The notes beneath the pieces are model-generated. The model was not told the origin of the DNA. It saw only the letters and a list, made by a program, of their open reading frames with translations, and ran no database searches. 64,000 nt of DNA from VAZQ01 sp963763365 (GTDB lineage: Bacteria; Pseudomonadota; Alphaproteobacteria; Rhizobiales; Xanthobacteraceae). This document shows, one piece after another, positions 9,099 through 18,138 of the stretch (positions are counted from its first letter, which is position 1; the number at the start of each line of letters is the position of its first letter). The translations under genes were made by a program, and so were the position numbers. The DNA lies in contig CAVXOE010000004.1 of NCBI GenBank assembly GCA_963763365.1, forward strand, positions 1-64,000, read 5' to 3'.

Positions 9099-9182
9099 AT
9101 CCCACCATGTCAGTGGGATAATAGATGGGCAGTATCCCTAAAGCGGCATTGCTAAATAGAATCAGTTATTTATGAAAATAAC
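9099..9182. promoter_or_regulatory. AT-rich gap with two palindromes upstream of the methyltransferase gene
   Basis: ATCCCAC-N7-GTGGGAT (9099-9119) and GTTATTT-N4-AAATAAC (9165-9182) lie in the relatively AT-rich stretch between the methyltransferase gene and the dehydrogenase-like gene. The second could terminate the upstream gene; the first is a candidate operator. The rest of 8978-9250 shows no gene. Confidence 0.4.
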
Positions 9183-9250
9183 GACGGGCGCCATGTACCG
9201 CAATCCGGGACATGGCCATTGGGCGGGACGCAGCCCACGGTGGGGCAGTG

Positions 9251-10350
9251 CTAAGACCTGCCCACCGTATCGAGCGCCCCCAGCACCGCCTTGGCGACCG
9301 CGGCGGTGCCGTCGGGTCCGCCGAACTCCGCCGGCTTCAGGCCCGCCGCGAAAGCCGCATCGACCGCCGTCTCGATCCGGCGCGCGGCGCCGGCCGCGGC
9401 GGGATGGTCGTGCTTGTCGGCGAGCCAGTCGAGCATCAGCGCGGTCGAGAGGATCATGGCGGTGGGATTGGCCTTGCCCTGGCCCATGATGTCGGGCGCG
9501 GTGCCATGACAGGGCTGGAACACCGCGTGGGTGTCGCCGATGTCGGCGGAGGGCGCCATGCCCATGCCGCCGATCAGGCCGGCGGTGAGGTCGGAGAGGA
9601 TGTCGCCGAACAGGTTCTCCATCACCAGCACGTCGAAGTCCCACGGCTTCTTCACCAGCATGGCCGAGCAGGCATCGACATAGATGCGGTCGGTCGCGAC
9701 GTCCGGATGCTTCGCCGCCGCCTCGTCGAACAGCTTGCGGAAGAACGCGTAGGCCTTGAAGGCGTTCGCCTTGTCGACGCAGGCGAGCCTGCCGGGGAGC
9801 CCGCGTGCCTTGCGGCGCTCGGCGAGCCGGAACGAAAACTCGAACAGCCGCTCGGAGGTCTTGCGCGTGATCACGAGCGTCTCGCGCGCCTCGTCGTGCG
9901 TCACCACGCCCTTGCCCATGGAGGCGAACATGCCCTCGGTCGACTCGCGGATCACCACGAGGTCGATGCCGCGCTCGGCGGCGCCGACGATCGGCGAGGG
10001 GATGCCGGGGATGAGCCGGCACGGCCGCACGCCCGCATAGAGGTCGAAGATGAAGCGCAACTCCACCTGCGGCATGATCTCGGTGTTGTCGGGATAGCGT
10101 ACCGATGGCAAGCCGCAGGCGCCGAGCAGGATGGCGTCGGCCTCCTCGCACAGCTTGATCGTCTCTCCGGCATCGACATGCCGTGCTCGCGATAATAGCC
10201 GGCGCCGGCCGGCGCCTCGCTGAAGCGGAAGTTCAGGCCCGGCGTGGTCGCTGCGGCCTTGCGCAGAATCTCCAGTGCCGGCGCCATCACCTCGGGCCCG
10301 ATGCCGTCGCCCGGGAGGACCGCGATGTGGAAGGCGTCATTGGCGAGCAT
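9251..10350 (-). pseudogene. Isopropylmalate/tartrate dehydrogenase-like gene with one frame break
   Basis: About 365 residues when joined, as expected for the isocitrate/isopropylmalate dehydrogenase family (NAD-dependent beta-decarboxylation of 2-hydroxy acids). The N-terminal frame reads HIAVLPGDGIGPEVMAPALE and ends with GYYREHGMSMP. After a one-base slip near 10168 the other frame gives GETIKLCEEADAILLGACGL through the substrate-binding VIRESTEGMFAS, VDKANAFKAYAFFRK, MENLFGDILSDLTAGL and CHGTAPDIMGQGKANP. All catalytic blocks survive, so the break may be a sequencing error. The family member (tartrate, isopropylmalate or another malate derivative) is not resolved. The gene stands alone on the minus strand. 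Confidence 0.72.
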
Positions 10351-10516
10351 GGAACAAACTCCGTGCGGTCAGGTTGCCGCGAAAGGCGGGCTAATGAATA
10401 CGCTTCAGGACCGACCCGCAAGGCGGTAGAGTTGTCGAAAGATGCGTCACGCTCTTTGGCGCACCCTGCCTCCCGTCTGCCGAGAACTTCGCTCTGCACC
10501 AACCACGGAGGTCACC

Positions 10517-11386
10517 ATGAAAGCACTTTCGCGATCGGCGGCCCTCGCGGTCTGCGTGGCCGCACTGGCTCCCGTGCCGGCGCAAGCGGACAATCTTGTC
10601 GTCGTCAACAGCCTGCGTCCCGGCATCACCGTGAACACACTGGTGCTCACGCCGGCATCGGCCGGGAAGGGGACCGTCATCCTGCTGCCGGGCGGCGACG
10701 GCTGGCTCTCGATCGCCGCCGGACAGCCGACGCGCTTGACCGGCAATTTCCTCGTGCGCACCCGCACCGGACTATTGGGACAGGGCTTCCGCACCGTGCT
10801 GGTCGACGCGCCGTCGGACCGGCAGAACGCGACCGGTCTTACCGGCGGCTTTCGCACCACCATCGATCATGCGCGCGATCTCGCGGGCGTGGTGAAGCAC
10901 TTCGTGCCGGACAAATACATCACCTTCACGATCTTCGGCATCACATTCCGATGGCCGAACCCCGATCCCTGGGCGCGCGTTCCCGGCGCGGTGGTCGGAA
11001 CCAGCTCCAGCGCGGTGTCCGCGGCGCTCGCGGCATTTCTGCCGGGCACCAGCAACGCCAATCCGAATGTCACCGGTGTTGCGCTGACGGCCTCGGTCAC
11101 CTCGGGAGCGGATTCGATCAACGGCGTGAAGCTCAACGACATCAAGCAGCCGGTGCTGTTCGTGCACCACGTCAACGACGCCTGCGCGTCCTCGCCCTAC
11201 ATCGACGCGACCTCGGCGGCCTACGCCATGATGCAGGCGGGCGTTCCGGTCGGCTTCAAGGAGATTGCCGGCGGGACGGCGACCGACACCGATCCGTGCG
11301 AGGGCGGAACGTTGCACGGCTTCTCCCGCGCCGGCGCACCGGCGCTCGATTTCATCAAGACGTGGGTGCTGTCGCTGGATCGTTGA
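10517..11386 (+). CDS. Secreted alpha/beta-hydrolase-like protein
   Basis: 289 residues. A Sec signal peptide (MKALSRSAALAVCVAALAPV then PAQA) precedes the mature protein beginning DNLVVVN. The start at 10517 is chosen because ggaggtcacc lies just before it. The body has hydrolase-fold features: TVILLPGGDGWL near residue 54, VLVDAPSDRQN, VVGTSSSAVSAA as a possible nucleophile region, and a C-terminal GGTLHGFSRAG with a possible catalytic His. The canonical G-x-S-x-G is not clean, so enzymatic activity is not proven. It acts outside the cytoplasm. No operon partners are evident. Confidence 0.68.
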   Translation: MKALSRSAALAVCVAALAPVPAQADNLVVVNSLRPGITVNTLVLTPASAGKGTVILLPGGDGWLSIAAGQPTRLTGNFLVRTRTGLLGQGFRTVLVDAPSDRQNATGLTGGFRTTIDHARDLAGVVKHFVPDKYITFTIFGITFRWPNPDPWARVPGAVVGTSSSAVSAALAAFLPGTSNANPNVTGVALTASVTSGADSINGVKLNDIKQPVLFVHHVNDACASSPYIDATSAAYAMMQAGVPVGFKEIAGGTATDTDPCEGGTLHGFSRAGAPALDFIKTWVLSLDR

Positions 11387-11449
11387 TGTGGCCCCAGGGA
11401 CTGAAATCGCCGCGGCGAAACGAGGCCGTGTGATGGAAATGTGCAACGA

Positions 11450-12628
11450 TTATCCGGCGGACGGCATCGTTACGTCGTGCAGAATGACGCCTTCGAGCGG
11501 ATCGCAATCGTCTTCCCACGGGGACCGGTGCAGCGCGCGCATCGTATCCGCATAGCCCGCCTCCCAGCGCTGCCGGATTCCATTCGGGCTGAAGTCGATA
11601 TCCTTGGTGTGGTTCTCGCTTTCGAGCCGGGGCGCGAGCAGTTGCACGACGTGCATCTGGGTCCGGCAGCCGTACTCGGCCAAATCCTTGACGACGGGAT
11701 GGTCGCGCTCACCCTCCGGGATGAACTTGACCAGCTCCGAGACCACGTGGCGCAACTTATGCACTTGGCGTTGCCGCATGATGTGACTGTCGACACGGCT
11801 CGAATATTGAATGTCCTTCTGGCGGTGGAGCACGTCCCAGATGGTCTCCGGCTCGGTCCCCAGCGGATTCCACATATGGACGGCGAAGATCAGGGAATTG
11901 CGCCGCGGATTGTCCTCGAAGATCGCCTCGGTCGGCGTGTTGGAGAGAATTCCGCCGTCCCAATACAGCTCGTCATCGATGCGCACGGCCGGAAAGGCGG
12001 GCGGCAGCGCGCCGGACGCCATGATGTGCCGGGCCGTGATCGCCGTCTCCCGGCTGTCGAAGTAGCGCATCTGACTGGTCCGCACATGGGCGGCGCCGAC
12101 GGTGAGCCTCGGCTTGCAACGCTTGAGGAGCGAAAAGTCGACGAGTTCGCTCAGCGTCTTTTCCAGCGGTGCCGTCGAGTAGAACCCGGCTCTGTCGTGC
12201 CCCAAGGGCAGATGCGAACTCAGGAACGCCAAAGGATTGGGCTCGAAGAAACCCGGAATGCCTCCGAGCACGGTCGTCCAATAGGACATTGTGTCGGACA
12301 AGCCCGGCCAGGACCACGGCGTCCCGTGTTCATTCCGCCGCATCCGGCGCCAGAATTCCTCCAGACGGTCCAATCGATTTTCCGGTTCGTTGCCGGCGAT
12401 CAGGCTGGCGTTGATGGCACCGATCGACGTGCCGATGATCCAATCCGGCTCGATGCCGGCCTCGTGCACGGCCTGGTAGACCCCGGCCTGATACGCACCG
12501 AGCGCGCCGCCACCCTGGAAGACGAGGACGACCTGCCGCTGCGTCTGCGCTGGCTTGCGTGCGCGCGCGCCGTGCTCCGCCGCCCCGGCGATCAATTCTT
12601 TATCCCTGATGTCCAGCATCTTGTTCAC
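11450..12628 (-). CDS. Patatin-like phospholipase family protein (hydroxybutyrate-operon copy 1)
   Basis: 392 residues with the patatin catalytic dyad: oxyanion loop QGGGALGAYQAGV at residues 38-50, nucleophile S68 in GTSIG, and D224 in DGG (LYWDGGILSNTP). The long C-terminal part beyond residue 270 (SSRVDSHIMRQRQVHKLRHV and following) resembles the region found in bacterial patatins encoded next to hydroxybutyrate genes. Translation probably starts at GTG 12628 after gggagacc. It lies 30 bases downstream of bdhA in one operon, so it may act on lipid or on poly-3-hydroxybutyrate granule material (inference). No signal peptide is present. A paralogue occurs at 52438-53622 in an equivalent setting. 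Confidence 0.87.
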   Translation of the reverse strand: MNKMLDIRDKELIAGAAEHGARARKPAQTQRQVVLVFQGGGALGAYQAGVYQAVHEAGIEPDWIIGTSIGAINASLIAGNEPENRLDRLEEFWRRMRRNEHGTPWSWPGLSDTMSYWTTVLGGIPGFFEPNPLAFLSSHLPLGHDRAGFYSTAPLEKTLSELVDFSLLKRCKPRLTVGAAHVRTSQMRYFDSRETAITARHIMASGALPPAFPAVRIDDELYWDGGILSNTPTEAIFEDNPRRNSLIFAVHMWNPLGTEPETIWDVLHRQKDIQYSSRVDSHIMRQRQVHKLRHVVSELVKFIPEGERDHPVVKDLAEYGCRTQMHVVQLLAPRLESENHTKDIDFSPNGIRQRWEAGYADTMRALHRSPWEDDCDPLEGVILHDVTMPSAG

Positions 12629-12658
12629 CGTGGTCTCCCGAATTTGCGTTGTGGGCGC

Positions 12659-13483
12659 TTAGTGCGCGGTCCAGCCGCCATCGACCGGCAGCGCGACGCC
12701 GGTGATCGATGCCGCCGCGTCGCTCGCCAGAAAGACCGTGAGCGCGCCGAGCTCTTCGACCGTGGCGAAGCGTTTGTTCGGCTGCTGCGCAAGCAGCACG
12801 TCGCGGATGACTTGATCGCGCGGAATGCCATGCGCCTTGGCCTGTCCGTCGATTTGCGCCTCGACCAGTGGGGTGTAGACGTAGCCCGGACAGATCGCGT
12901 TGCAGGTGATGCCCTGCTCGGCGGTCTCGAGCGCGGTGACTTTCGTGAGGCCGATCATGCCGTGCTTGGCGGCGACATAGGCCGACTTGAACGGCGATGC
13001 CACCAGGCCATGGGCGGACGCGATATTGACGATGCGGCCCCACTTGTTCTTCAGCATCGACGGCAGCACCAGCCGCGTCGTGTGAAAGGCTGACGACAAG
13101 TTGATGCCCAGGACGGCGTCCCACTTTTCGACCGGGAAGTCCTGCAGCGGCGCGACATGCTGGATGCCGGCGTTGTTCACGAGCACATCGATCCGGCCGG
13201 ACGATCGCAGGGTGGCGTCGATCATTTCGGCAATCGCCTGCGGCTTCGACATGTCGGCGGGCGAGTACGACACCCGAACCTTGAAATCGGCCGCGATGCT
13301 GGCTTGCGCGGCGGCGACCTCTTCCGGCCTGCCCAGGCCGTTGAGGACGATGTGCGAGCCGGCGGCCGCGAGGGCGCGGGCAATGCCGAGCCCAATGCCG
13401 CTGGTCGAACCCGTGACCAACGACACCTTGCCCACCAAGGCCCGTCCGGTCTTGATATTGCTCGGTGCAATGGCGATGTTCAT
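12659..13483 (-). CDS. bdhA: 3-hydroxybutyrate dehydrogenase (SDR)
   Basis: 274 residues, NAD-dependent oxidation of D-3-hydroxybutyrate to acetoacetate in poly-hydroxybutyrate/ketone-body metabolism. Seen: TGSTSGIG at residues 24-31, LVNNAGIQHVAPLQDFP (the IQHVAP stretch is typical of this enzyme), IASAHGLVASPFKSAYVAAK with the catalytic Ser, Tyr and Lys, and CPGYVYTPLVE. The N-terminus is about 12 residues longer than in many homologues. It is the first gene of an operon with the patatin-like gene and diverges from the LysR gene. Its promoter region carries one copy of the shared composite motif (13562-13599). Confidence 0.9.
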   Translation of the reverse strand: MNIAIAPSNIKTGRALVGKVSLVTGSTSGIGLGIARALAAAGSHIVLNGLGRPEEVAAAQASIAADFKVRVSYSPADMSKPQAIAEMIDATLRSSGRIDVLVNNAGIQHVAPLQDFPVEKWDAVLGINLSSAFHTTRLVLPSMLKNKWGRIVNIASAHGLVASPFKSAYVAAKHGMIGLTKVTALETAEQGITCNAICPGYVYTPLVEAQIDGQAKAHGIPRDQVIRDVLLAQQPNKRFATVEELGALTVFLASDAAASITGVALPVDGGWTAH

Positions 13484-13561
13484 GTTCGTCGGGCTCCCGG
13501 GTTGAGTTGACGCTTCGCCCCGCTCTCTCGGGCAATCTGCCGCCCGGGGCGGTACAAGGCC

Positions 13562-13599
13562 AATGCCGGTTAGCTAACGGGTTGATAGAAGCTCGCTAT
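13562..13599 (-). promoter_or_regulatory. LysR-type composite site, copy 1 (bdhA promoter; overlaps lysR start)
   Basis: On the minus strand it reads ATAG-N7-CTATCAA-N7-GCTAACCGGCATT, ending 79 bases before the bdhA start. The ATAG-N7-CTAT part (13585-13599) has the dyad shape of a LysR recognition box and overlaps the first bases of the divergent LysR gene, suggesting autoregulation. The same elements with identical spacing recur at 16766-16803, 16818-16856, 17481-17519 and, less perfectly upstream, 20212-20238. Confidence 0.7.
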
Positions 13600-14485
13600 G
13601 GAGATGCATCAGGTCAGATATTTCCTGGCGACCGTCAGCGAGCTGAATTTCACCAAGGCCGCCGACAAGTGCAACGTGACGCAGCCGTCGCTCACCCGCG
13701 CCATCAAGCTGCTCGAGGATGAGCTGGGCGGCGACCTGTTCCGGCGCGAACGCCCTCACGCACAATTGACCGAACTCGGCCAGCGGATGTATCCGCTGCT
13801 CAAGCAATGCTACGAGAGCGCGCTCGGGGCGCGGTCGCTGGCAACCGCGATCAAGAACGGCGAAGTCGGGACGCTGCGGCTCGCCTTGTCGCAAACGATC
13901 AATCCCGAATTGCTTACCCCCTGCCTGAGCGAGCTCCGCCGCCTGTTCAACCGGCTGGAATTGAAGCTGCTGCGCGGCACGGCGTCGGAAATCGTCGAGC
14001 TCTTGAAAAAGGGCGAGGCCGAGCTTGCCGTGGCCGCGGACATCGAGGAGGAGTGGGATCGTCTCGACCGATGGCCGCTATTCACCGAGAGATTTCAGTT
14101 GCTGGTCAACGCCAGGCACCGGCTGGCGTCGCTGACGGCGATCAATGTCGAGGATCTGCGGCAGGAGCGGTTCCTGCGCAGCGCCCATTGCGAGCGAACC
14201 GAAAAGCTGGCGTCACTCCTGCGCAGCCACGATCTCGACCTGGGCAACGGTCATGAGCTGACCTCGGAACGAGACCTGATCACACTGCTCGAGGCCGATT
14301 TCGGCGTGGCGTTTGCGCCGCTCAGCATGTCATGCCCGAATACGTTGAAGCAGGCCTCCGTCGGCGGCATCGAGCTCGATCGCTCGGTCTATCTTTACGG
14401 TGTGGCTGGGCGCGAGCGCACGGCGGTGGCCTCGGCCGTCCTCAAGATGCTGCGCGCGGCCGATTGGTCCGGTTACGCGAACTGA
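13598..14485 (+). CDS. LysR-family transcriptional regulator
   Basis: 295 residues. The N-terminal winged helix-turn-helix (YFLATVSELNFTKAADKCNV then TQPSLTRAIKLLEDELGGDLF) is followed by a linker helix and an effector-binding domain from about residue 90. It is transcribed divergently from bdhA, and its start codon overlaps an ATAG-N7-CTAT dyad. Because the same composite site stands in front of four further transcription units within 7 kb, this protein is the best local candidate for their regulator (inference). The inducer is unknown; the targets suggest a redox or electrophile signal. Confidence 0.9.
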   Translation: MEMHQVRYFLATVSELNFTKAADKCNVTQPSLTRAIKLLEDELGGDLFRRERPHAQLTELGQRMYPLLKQCYESALGARSLATAIKNGEVGTLRLALSQTINPELLTPCLSELRRLFNRLELKLLRGTASEIVELLKKGEAELAVAADIEEEWDRLDRWPLFTERFQLLVNARHRLASLTAINVEDLRQERFLRSAHCERTEKLASLLRSHDLDLGNGHELTSERDLITLLEADFGVAFAPLSMSCPNTLKQASVGGIELDRSVYLYGVAGRERTAVASAVLKMLRAADWSGYAN

Positions 14486-14487
14486 TT

Positions 14488-15186
14488 TCAGTCACGCAGG
14501 GCCGCGAGCACGTCGGCAATCGCCATGCGGTTGCGATAATCGGGATCCATGAAGCGCGCCTTGATACGCCCGTCGCGCCCGACCACGAAGGTCGCCGGAA
14601 TGGGAAGCGTCCAGGAGCTGTTGCCCTGATAGGCCGGAAGGTCCTGGCGGCCTTCCATCATCTTCTGCATTTCCGCGCCGACCCAAATGGCGAGATTCAA
14701 GGACAGCGCATAACCGTTGTCCATGTCGGAGAGAATCGGGAACGGCACGTGCGACTGCGACCTGAAATCGGCAACGAATTCCTGCCGGTCGGGCATGATG
14801 GCGACGATCTGGCCGCCCTGCGCCGCGACATCCTCCTGCGCCCGTGACAGTGCATTGATGCTGATGCGGCAATAGGGACACCAATGCCCGCGATGAAAGG
14901 TGACCGCGACCGGCCCTTGCGTCAGGAGCTGGTCGAGGCCCACCAGGCGCCCAGCGTCATTCGGCAGGACGAACGTCGGCATCGTCTCGCCGACTCCTGG
15001 CGCCGCATTGCCGGCGCCGTTTCGGTGAAGCCGTTCCACCAGCCGATCCACCGCGTCGGCAAAATCCGGCCGACGTTGTCTCGTCGCATCGGCGAAAGCG
15101 CGAAGCTGCTCATTCAGCGGCGCGTCCATGTCGCGTGCGCGTTTGAACGCCTCATCGAAACTCTCAACGCTGACATTCGCACTCAT
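14488..15186 (-). CDS. Peroxiredoxin-like (AhpC/TSA) protein, copy 1
   Basis: 232 residues. A helical N-terminal extension (1-65) precedes a thioredoxin-fold domain with the C103-P-Y-C106 motif in FHRGHWCPYCRIS, then ALSRAQEDVAAQGGQIVAIM and a C-terminal TFVVGRDGRIKARF strand. CxxC at this position suits a thiol peroxidase or thiol-disulfide reductase of the periphery-type AhpC/TSA group. No signal peptide is seen, so it is probably cytoplasmic. It lies 66 bases downstream of NDH-2 in the same direction, so both probably share the LysR-type promoter at 16766-16803. A close paralogue is at 19447-20169. Confidence 0.83.
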   Translation of the reverse strand: MSANVSVESFDEAFKRARDMDAPLNEQLRAFADATRQRRPDFADAVDRLVERLHRNGAGNAAPGVGETMPTFVLPNDAGRLVGLDQLLTQGPVAVTFHRGHWCPYCRISINALSRAQEDVAAQGGQIVAIMPDRQEFVADFRSQSHVPFPILSDMDNGYALSLNLAIWVGAEMQKMMEGRQDLPAYQGNSSWTLPIPATFVVGRDGRIKARFMDPDYRNRMAIADVLAALRD

Positions 15187-15252
15187 CCGGGCGCTCCGGC
15201 GGGACCGCGGCGACAGCCGCGAGAGGCACGAGGTCGTGGTAGCGTAACGCGT

Positions 15253-16626
15253 TCACCCCGATGTTTCCAGAACCTGCCGCTGTCCTTTGTCCCGATGTTC
15301 AAGGCCGGCGGCGGTCGGTGGCGCCGTCGTCGCGACCGGCATGACGTCTTCGATCCGCGAGCCGGACATCCCGGTGATCAAGCGAGTGCCGCGCTGAAAC
15401 GTGATGTAGTTCCAGGCCCAGTTCATTGCGACGGCCAGCCGGTTGCGAAAGCCGATCAAGAAGTAGATGTGCACGACGCTCCAAAGCAGCCACGCCGCGA
15501 AACCCGAGATCTTGAACGGGCCAATGTGTGCGACGGCGCGCTTGCGGCCGATCGTGGCGAGCGCGCCGGCATCGCGATAGCGGAACGGCGGCACCGTCTT
15601 GCCGTTGGCGCGCGCTATCAAGAGGCTCGCGACATATTGGCCTTGTTGCTTGGCGACGGGTGCCACGCCCGGCAACGGCTTGCCGTCGGCTCCGGCCGCG
15701 ACGGCGACGTCGCCGATCACAAAGATATCCGGATGTCCGGGCACCGAAAGATCGCCCTGAACCTTGACGCGGCCCGCACCGTCAGCCGCGAGCGCAAGCC
15801 ATTCCGCCGCAGGTGACGCCTTGACGCCGGCAGCCCAGATGATCGTGCGCGTCTCGATGCGAGTCCCGCCGATCGAAACGCCCGAGCAATCGCAATCCGT
15901 GACTCCGGCACCCAGCCGGACTTCAACGCCCAGCTGTTCCAGCGAGCGCTGCGCCGCCTCGGACAACGCAGGATCGAACGGCGCCAAGAGCCGCGGCCCG
16001 GCCTCGACCAGAATGACGCGAGCGCTGCGCGGATCGATGGAGCGGAAATCGGATGCCAGCGCCCGCTTGGCCAATTCGGCGATGGCGCCCGCCATCTCAA
16101 CGCCGGTCGCGCCACCGCCGACCACGACAAAATTCAGAAGGCGCCGGCGCTCATCCGCGTCCGGTTCGGTCTCGGCGCGCTCGAACGCGAGCAGGATCCG
16201 CCGGCGCAGGTAGGTCGCGTCGTCGATCGTCTTCAAGCCCGGTGCGTAGGATTCCCAATCATTGCCGAAATAGGCGTGCTCGGCGCCGGTTGCGACGATC
16301 AAGTAGTCGAACGGAATTCGGCGGCCCTCGGCAATGACGTCCTTGGCGGCGACATCGATACCCGACACGTTCGCCAGAATGACGCTCGCGTTGCGCTGCC
16401 TGCTAAGAATGCTGCGAATCGGAGATGCAATGTCGGCGGGCGACAGGCCGGCGGTCGCGACTTGGTAGAGCAGTGGCTGGAACAAATGGTAATTGTGCCG
16501 GTCGACGATAACGACATCGAACGGGGCTTTCGCCAGCCCCTTGGCGGCTGAGAGGCCACCAAATCCTGCCCCGATGATAACCACGCGAGGGCGGCGGTCG
16601 ATGCGGCCGGGATCGTTGGATGTCAT
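15253..16626 (-). CDS. Type II NADH dehydrogenase-like FAD/NAD(P) oxidoreductase
   Basis: 457 residues. Two dinucleotide folds are visible: IIGAGFGGLSAAKGLA near residue 16 for FAD and VVVGGGATGVEMAGAI near residue 167 for NAD(P)H. The family motifs NYHLFQPLLYQVATAGLSPA and FVIGDVAV follow, and a C-terminal amphipathic/hydrophobic anchor (AAWLLWSVVHIYFLIGF) lies near residue 395. This is the architecture of NDH-2, which passes electrons from NADH to quinone at the inner membrane without pumping protons. It heads an operon with the peroxiredoxin gene. The promoter is divergent from the DUF302 gene and is marked by the shared LysR-type motif. Confidence 0.88.
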   Translation of the reverse strand: MTSNDPGRIDRRPRVVIIGAGFGGLSAAKGLAKAPFDVVIVDRHNYHLFQPLLYQVATAGLSPADIASPIRSILSRQRNASVILANVSGIDVAAKDVIAEGRRIPFDYLIVATGAEHAYFGNDWESYAPGLKTIDDATYLRRRILLAFERAETEPDADERRRLLNFVVVGGGATGVEMAGAIAELAKRALASDFRSIDPRSARVILVEAGPRLLAPFDPALSEAAQRSLEQLGVEVRLGAGVTDCDCSGVSIGGTRIETRTIIWAAGVKASPAAEWLALAADGAGRVKVQGDLSVPGHPDIFVIGDVAVAAGADGKPLPGVAPVAKQQGQYVASLLIARANGKTVPPFRYRDAGALATIGRKRAVAHIGPFKISGFAAWLLWSVVHIYFLIGFRNRLAVAMNWAWNYITFQRGTRLITGMSGSRIEDVMPVATTAPPTAAGLEHRDKGQRQVLETSG

Positions 16627-16765
16627 GACTTGCCTCCCGCAGGCTCCAGCAATGATATATGGACTTCATCCAGCTTGGCCAAGTTGGCGGCCATCTCGAA
16701 ATCGGACATGGCCGCCATTCCGACATGCGTCGCGCGCAGTAGACGCCGGTCGGCGCGCCAGTGGA

Positions 16766-16803
16766 AATATCGATTGGCTATCGAGCGGATAGCGGGGTGC
16801 TAT
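16766..16803 (-). promoter_or_regulatory. LysR-type composite site, copy 2 (NDH-2 promoter)
   Basis: On the minus strand it reads ATAG (16803-16800), N7, CTATCCG, N7, GCCAATCGATATTT, matching the other copies in spacing and in 10 of 13 bases of the distal block. It ends about 140 bases before the NDH-2 start. It is arranged head to head with copy 3 (16818-16856), so the 90-base gap region contains five GCTATC/GATAGC half sites. Confidence 0.62.
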
Positions 16804-16817
16804 CAGCATGAGCCGCC

Positions 16818-16856
16818 ATAGCGGCGCGCTATCGAATTTGAAGCCATTCGGCATTT
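16818..16856 (+). promoter_or_regulatory. LysR-type composite site, copy 3 (DUF302 gene promoter)
   Basis: Reads ATAG-N7-CTATCGA-N7-GCCATTCGGCATTT and ends 75 bases before the DUF302 start codon. The distal block is identical to that of copy 4 over 14 bases, although the surrounding sequence differs, which argues for conserved function rather than recent duplication of the whole region. Confidence 0.7.
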
Positions 16857-16930
16857 AAGTACGCCGCGGCGCTCCTCCATTGTCGCAGCCGATGCAGTGT
16901 CACCTCATCGGCAGCCAGAAGGAGCCAGCC

Positions 16931-17410
16931 ATGTTCGCCCGCACGCTCAAAGTATGTTCAGCCGTTCTGTTCGCGGCCGCCCTGACGGCGATATCGCCAG
17001 CCGTCACGCGCGCTGGCGATGACGGTGTCGTCAGGGTCAAGAGCGCCTATCCGATCGGCGAAACGATCGAGCGCCTGAAGAAGGACATTGCGGACAAAGG
17101 CATCAGGTTCTTCGACGAGATCGACCAGTCGAAGCTCGCCGCCGACGCCGGGGTCAAGCTGCAGCCGTCGGTGCTGCTGATCTTCGGCAACCCGCCGCTC
17201 GGGACGCAGTTCATCACCGCCAACGCGAATGCTGGCCTCGACTGGCCCGTCCGGCTCCTCGTGTTCGAGGACGACAAGGGCACGGTCTGGACCGCCTACA
17301 CCGACTTCGAATGGATCGCGCGGCGGCACGGGATCGATAGCCGCAAGGACCAGTTCAAGATGGCTTCGACGGTGATCAACTCGATCACGTCGAGCGTGAA
17401 GGCGAAGTAA
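16931..17410 (+). CDS. Exported DUF302 domain protein
   Basis: 159 residues. A signal peptide (MFARTLKVCSAVLFAAALTA then ISPAVTRA) is followed by a DUF302 domain covering nearly all of the mature part: SAYPIGETIERLKKDIADKG, FFDEIDQSKLAADAGVKL, LLIFGNPPLGTQFITAN and WPVRLLVFEDDKG. Start 16931 is chosen because aaggagccagcc precedes it. DUF302 proteins are small dimeric proteins of unknown role, often in redox or stress loci. It is monocistronic before the cupin gene, with its own copy of the LysR-type promoter motif. Confidence 0.82.
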   Translation: MFARTLKVCSAVLFAAALTAISPAVTRAGDDGVVRVKSAYPIGETIERLKKDIADKGIRFFDEIDQSKLAADAGVKLQPSVLLIFGNPPLGTQFITANANAGLDWPVRLLVFEDDKGTVWTAYTDFEWIARRHGIDSRKDQFKMASTVINSITSSVKAK

Positions 17411-17480
17411 CGGTCCGCCGGAGGATCGGCTTTGGGCGGGATTGCCGTAACCCGAAGGACATATCGATGCGCGCGCGGCG

Positions 17481-17519
17481 ATAGCGGCTGCGTATCGACA
17501 TCAGAGCCATTCGGCATTT
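17481..17519 (+). promoter_or_regulatory. LysR-type composite site, copy 4 (cupin gene promoter)
   Basis: Reads ATAG-N7-GTATCGA-N7-GCCATTCGGCATTT and ends 77 bases before the cupin start codon, nearly the same distance as copies 1 and 3. This constant offset implies a fixed relation to the transcription start. Confidence 0.7.
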
Positions 17520-17596
17520 CCTTTCGCCGCCCCGTCGACCGATCCTCCGCACTGCAACGGCCGCCCTCCAGGCGCCGCACAACCGAAGAGGAGACC

Positions 17597-18097
17597 ATGA
17601 ACATGTTCAGTCACAGCATCGGCGGCCGAGGCCTCGGGCGCAGCTTTGTTTTCGCCAGTATCGTTGCGGGCTCAGCGCTCGCCGGTCTGACGTCGGCCAA
17701 CGCCGGGCAATGCCCGGCCGACAAGATGAAAGCCGACGTGCGCGTGCCCGACACCAAGCCGGGCAAAGGCGTCACCGACACCGTGCTCGCCGCCATCGAC
17801 CTGGAGAAGGAGCCGGCCAACCTCAAGGACCGCCAGCTCCGTTTCCGCAAGCTCACGATCCAGCCCGGCGGCGTCGTGCCCTGGCACAGCCATGGCGATC
17901 GTCCCGCCATCATCTACATCGCGGAGGGCGAGATCGTCGAATATGCCAGCAACTGCTCGGTGCCGATCGTTCACAAGGCCGGCGAGATCAGGCCCGAAAC
18001 CAGCGGCACCGCGCACTGGTGGCAGAACCACGGCAACAAGACCGTCGTGCTCTTCGTCGGCGACGTCCTGCACGACAAGAGCGACCACAACATGTGA
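17597..18097 (+). CDS. Exported small cupin protein
   Basis: 166 residues. A signal peptide (GRSFVFASIVAGSALAGLTS, ANA) precedes a single cupin: metal motif 1 GGVVPWHSHGDRPAIIYIAEGE and motif 2 GTAHWWQNHGNKTVVLFVGD. The C-terminus HDKSDHNM adds two His. It is therefore probably a periplasmic metal-binding cupin; no enzymatic activity can be assigned. agaggagacc supports start 17597. It is followed after a hairpin by an MFS transporter gene, so the two may form one regulated unit with attenuated readthrough. Confidence 0.8.
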   Translation: MNMFSHSIGGRGLGRSFVFASIVAGSALAGLTSANAGQCPADKMKADVRVPDTKPGKGVTDTVLAAIDLEKEPANLKDRQLRFRKLTIQPGGVVPWHSHGDRPAIIYIAEGEIVEYASNCSVPIVHKAGEIRPETSGTAHWWQNHGNKTVVLFVGDVLHDKSDHNM

Positions 18098-18138
18098 TCC
18101 GCGATCCCGGCGGCGTGCGCACGTCGTTCGGACGATTG

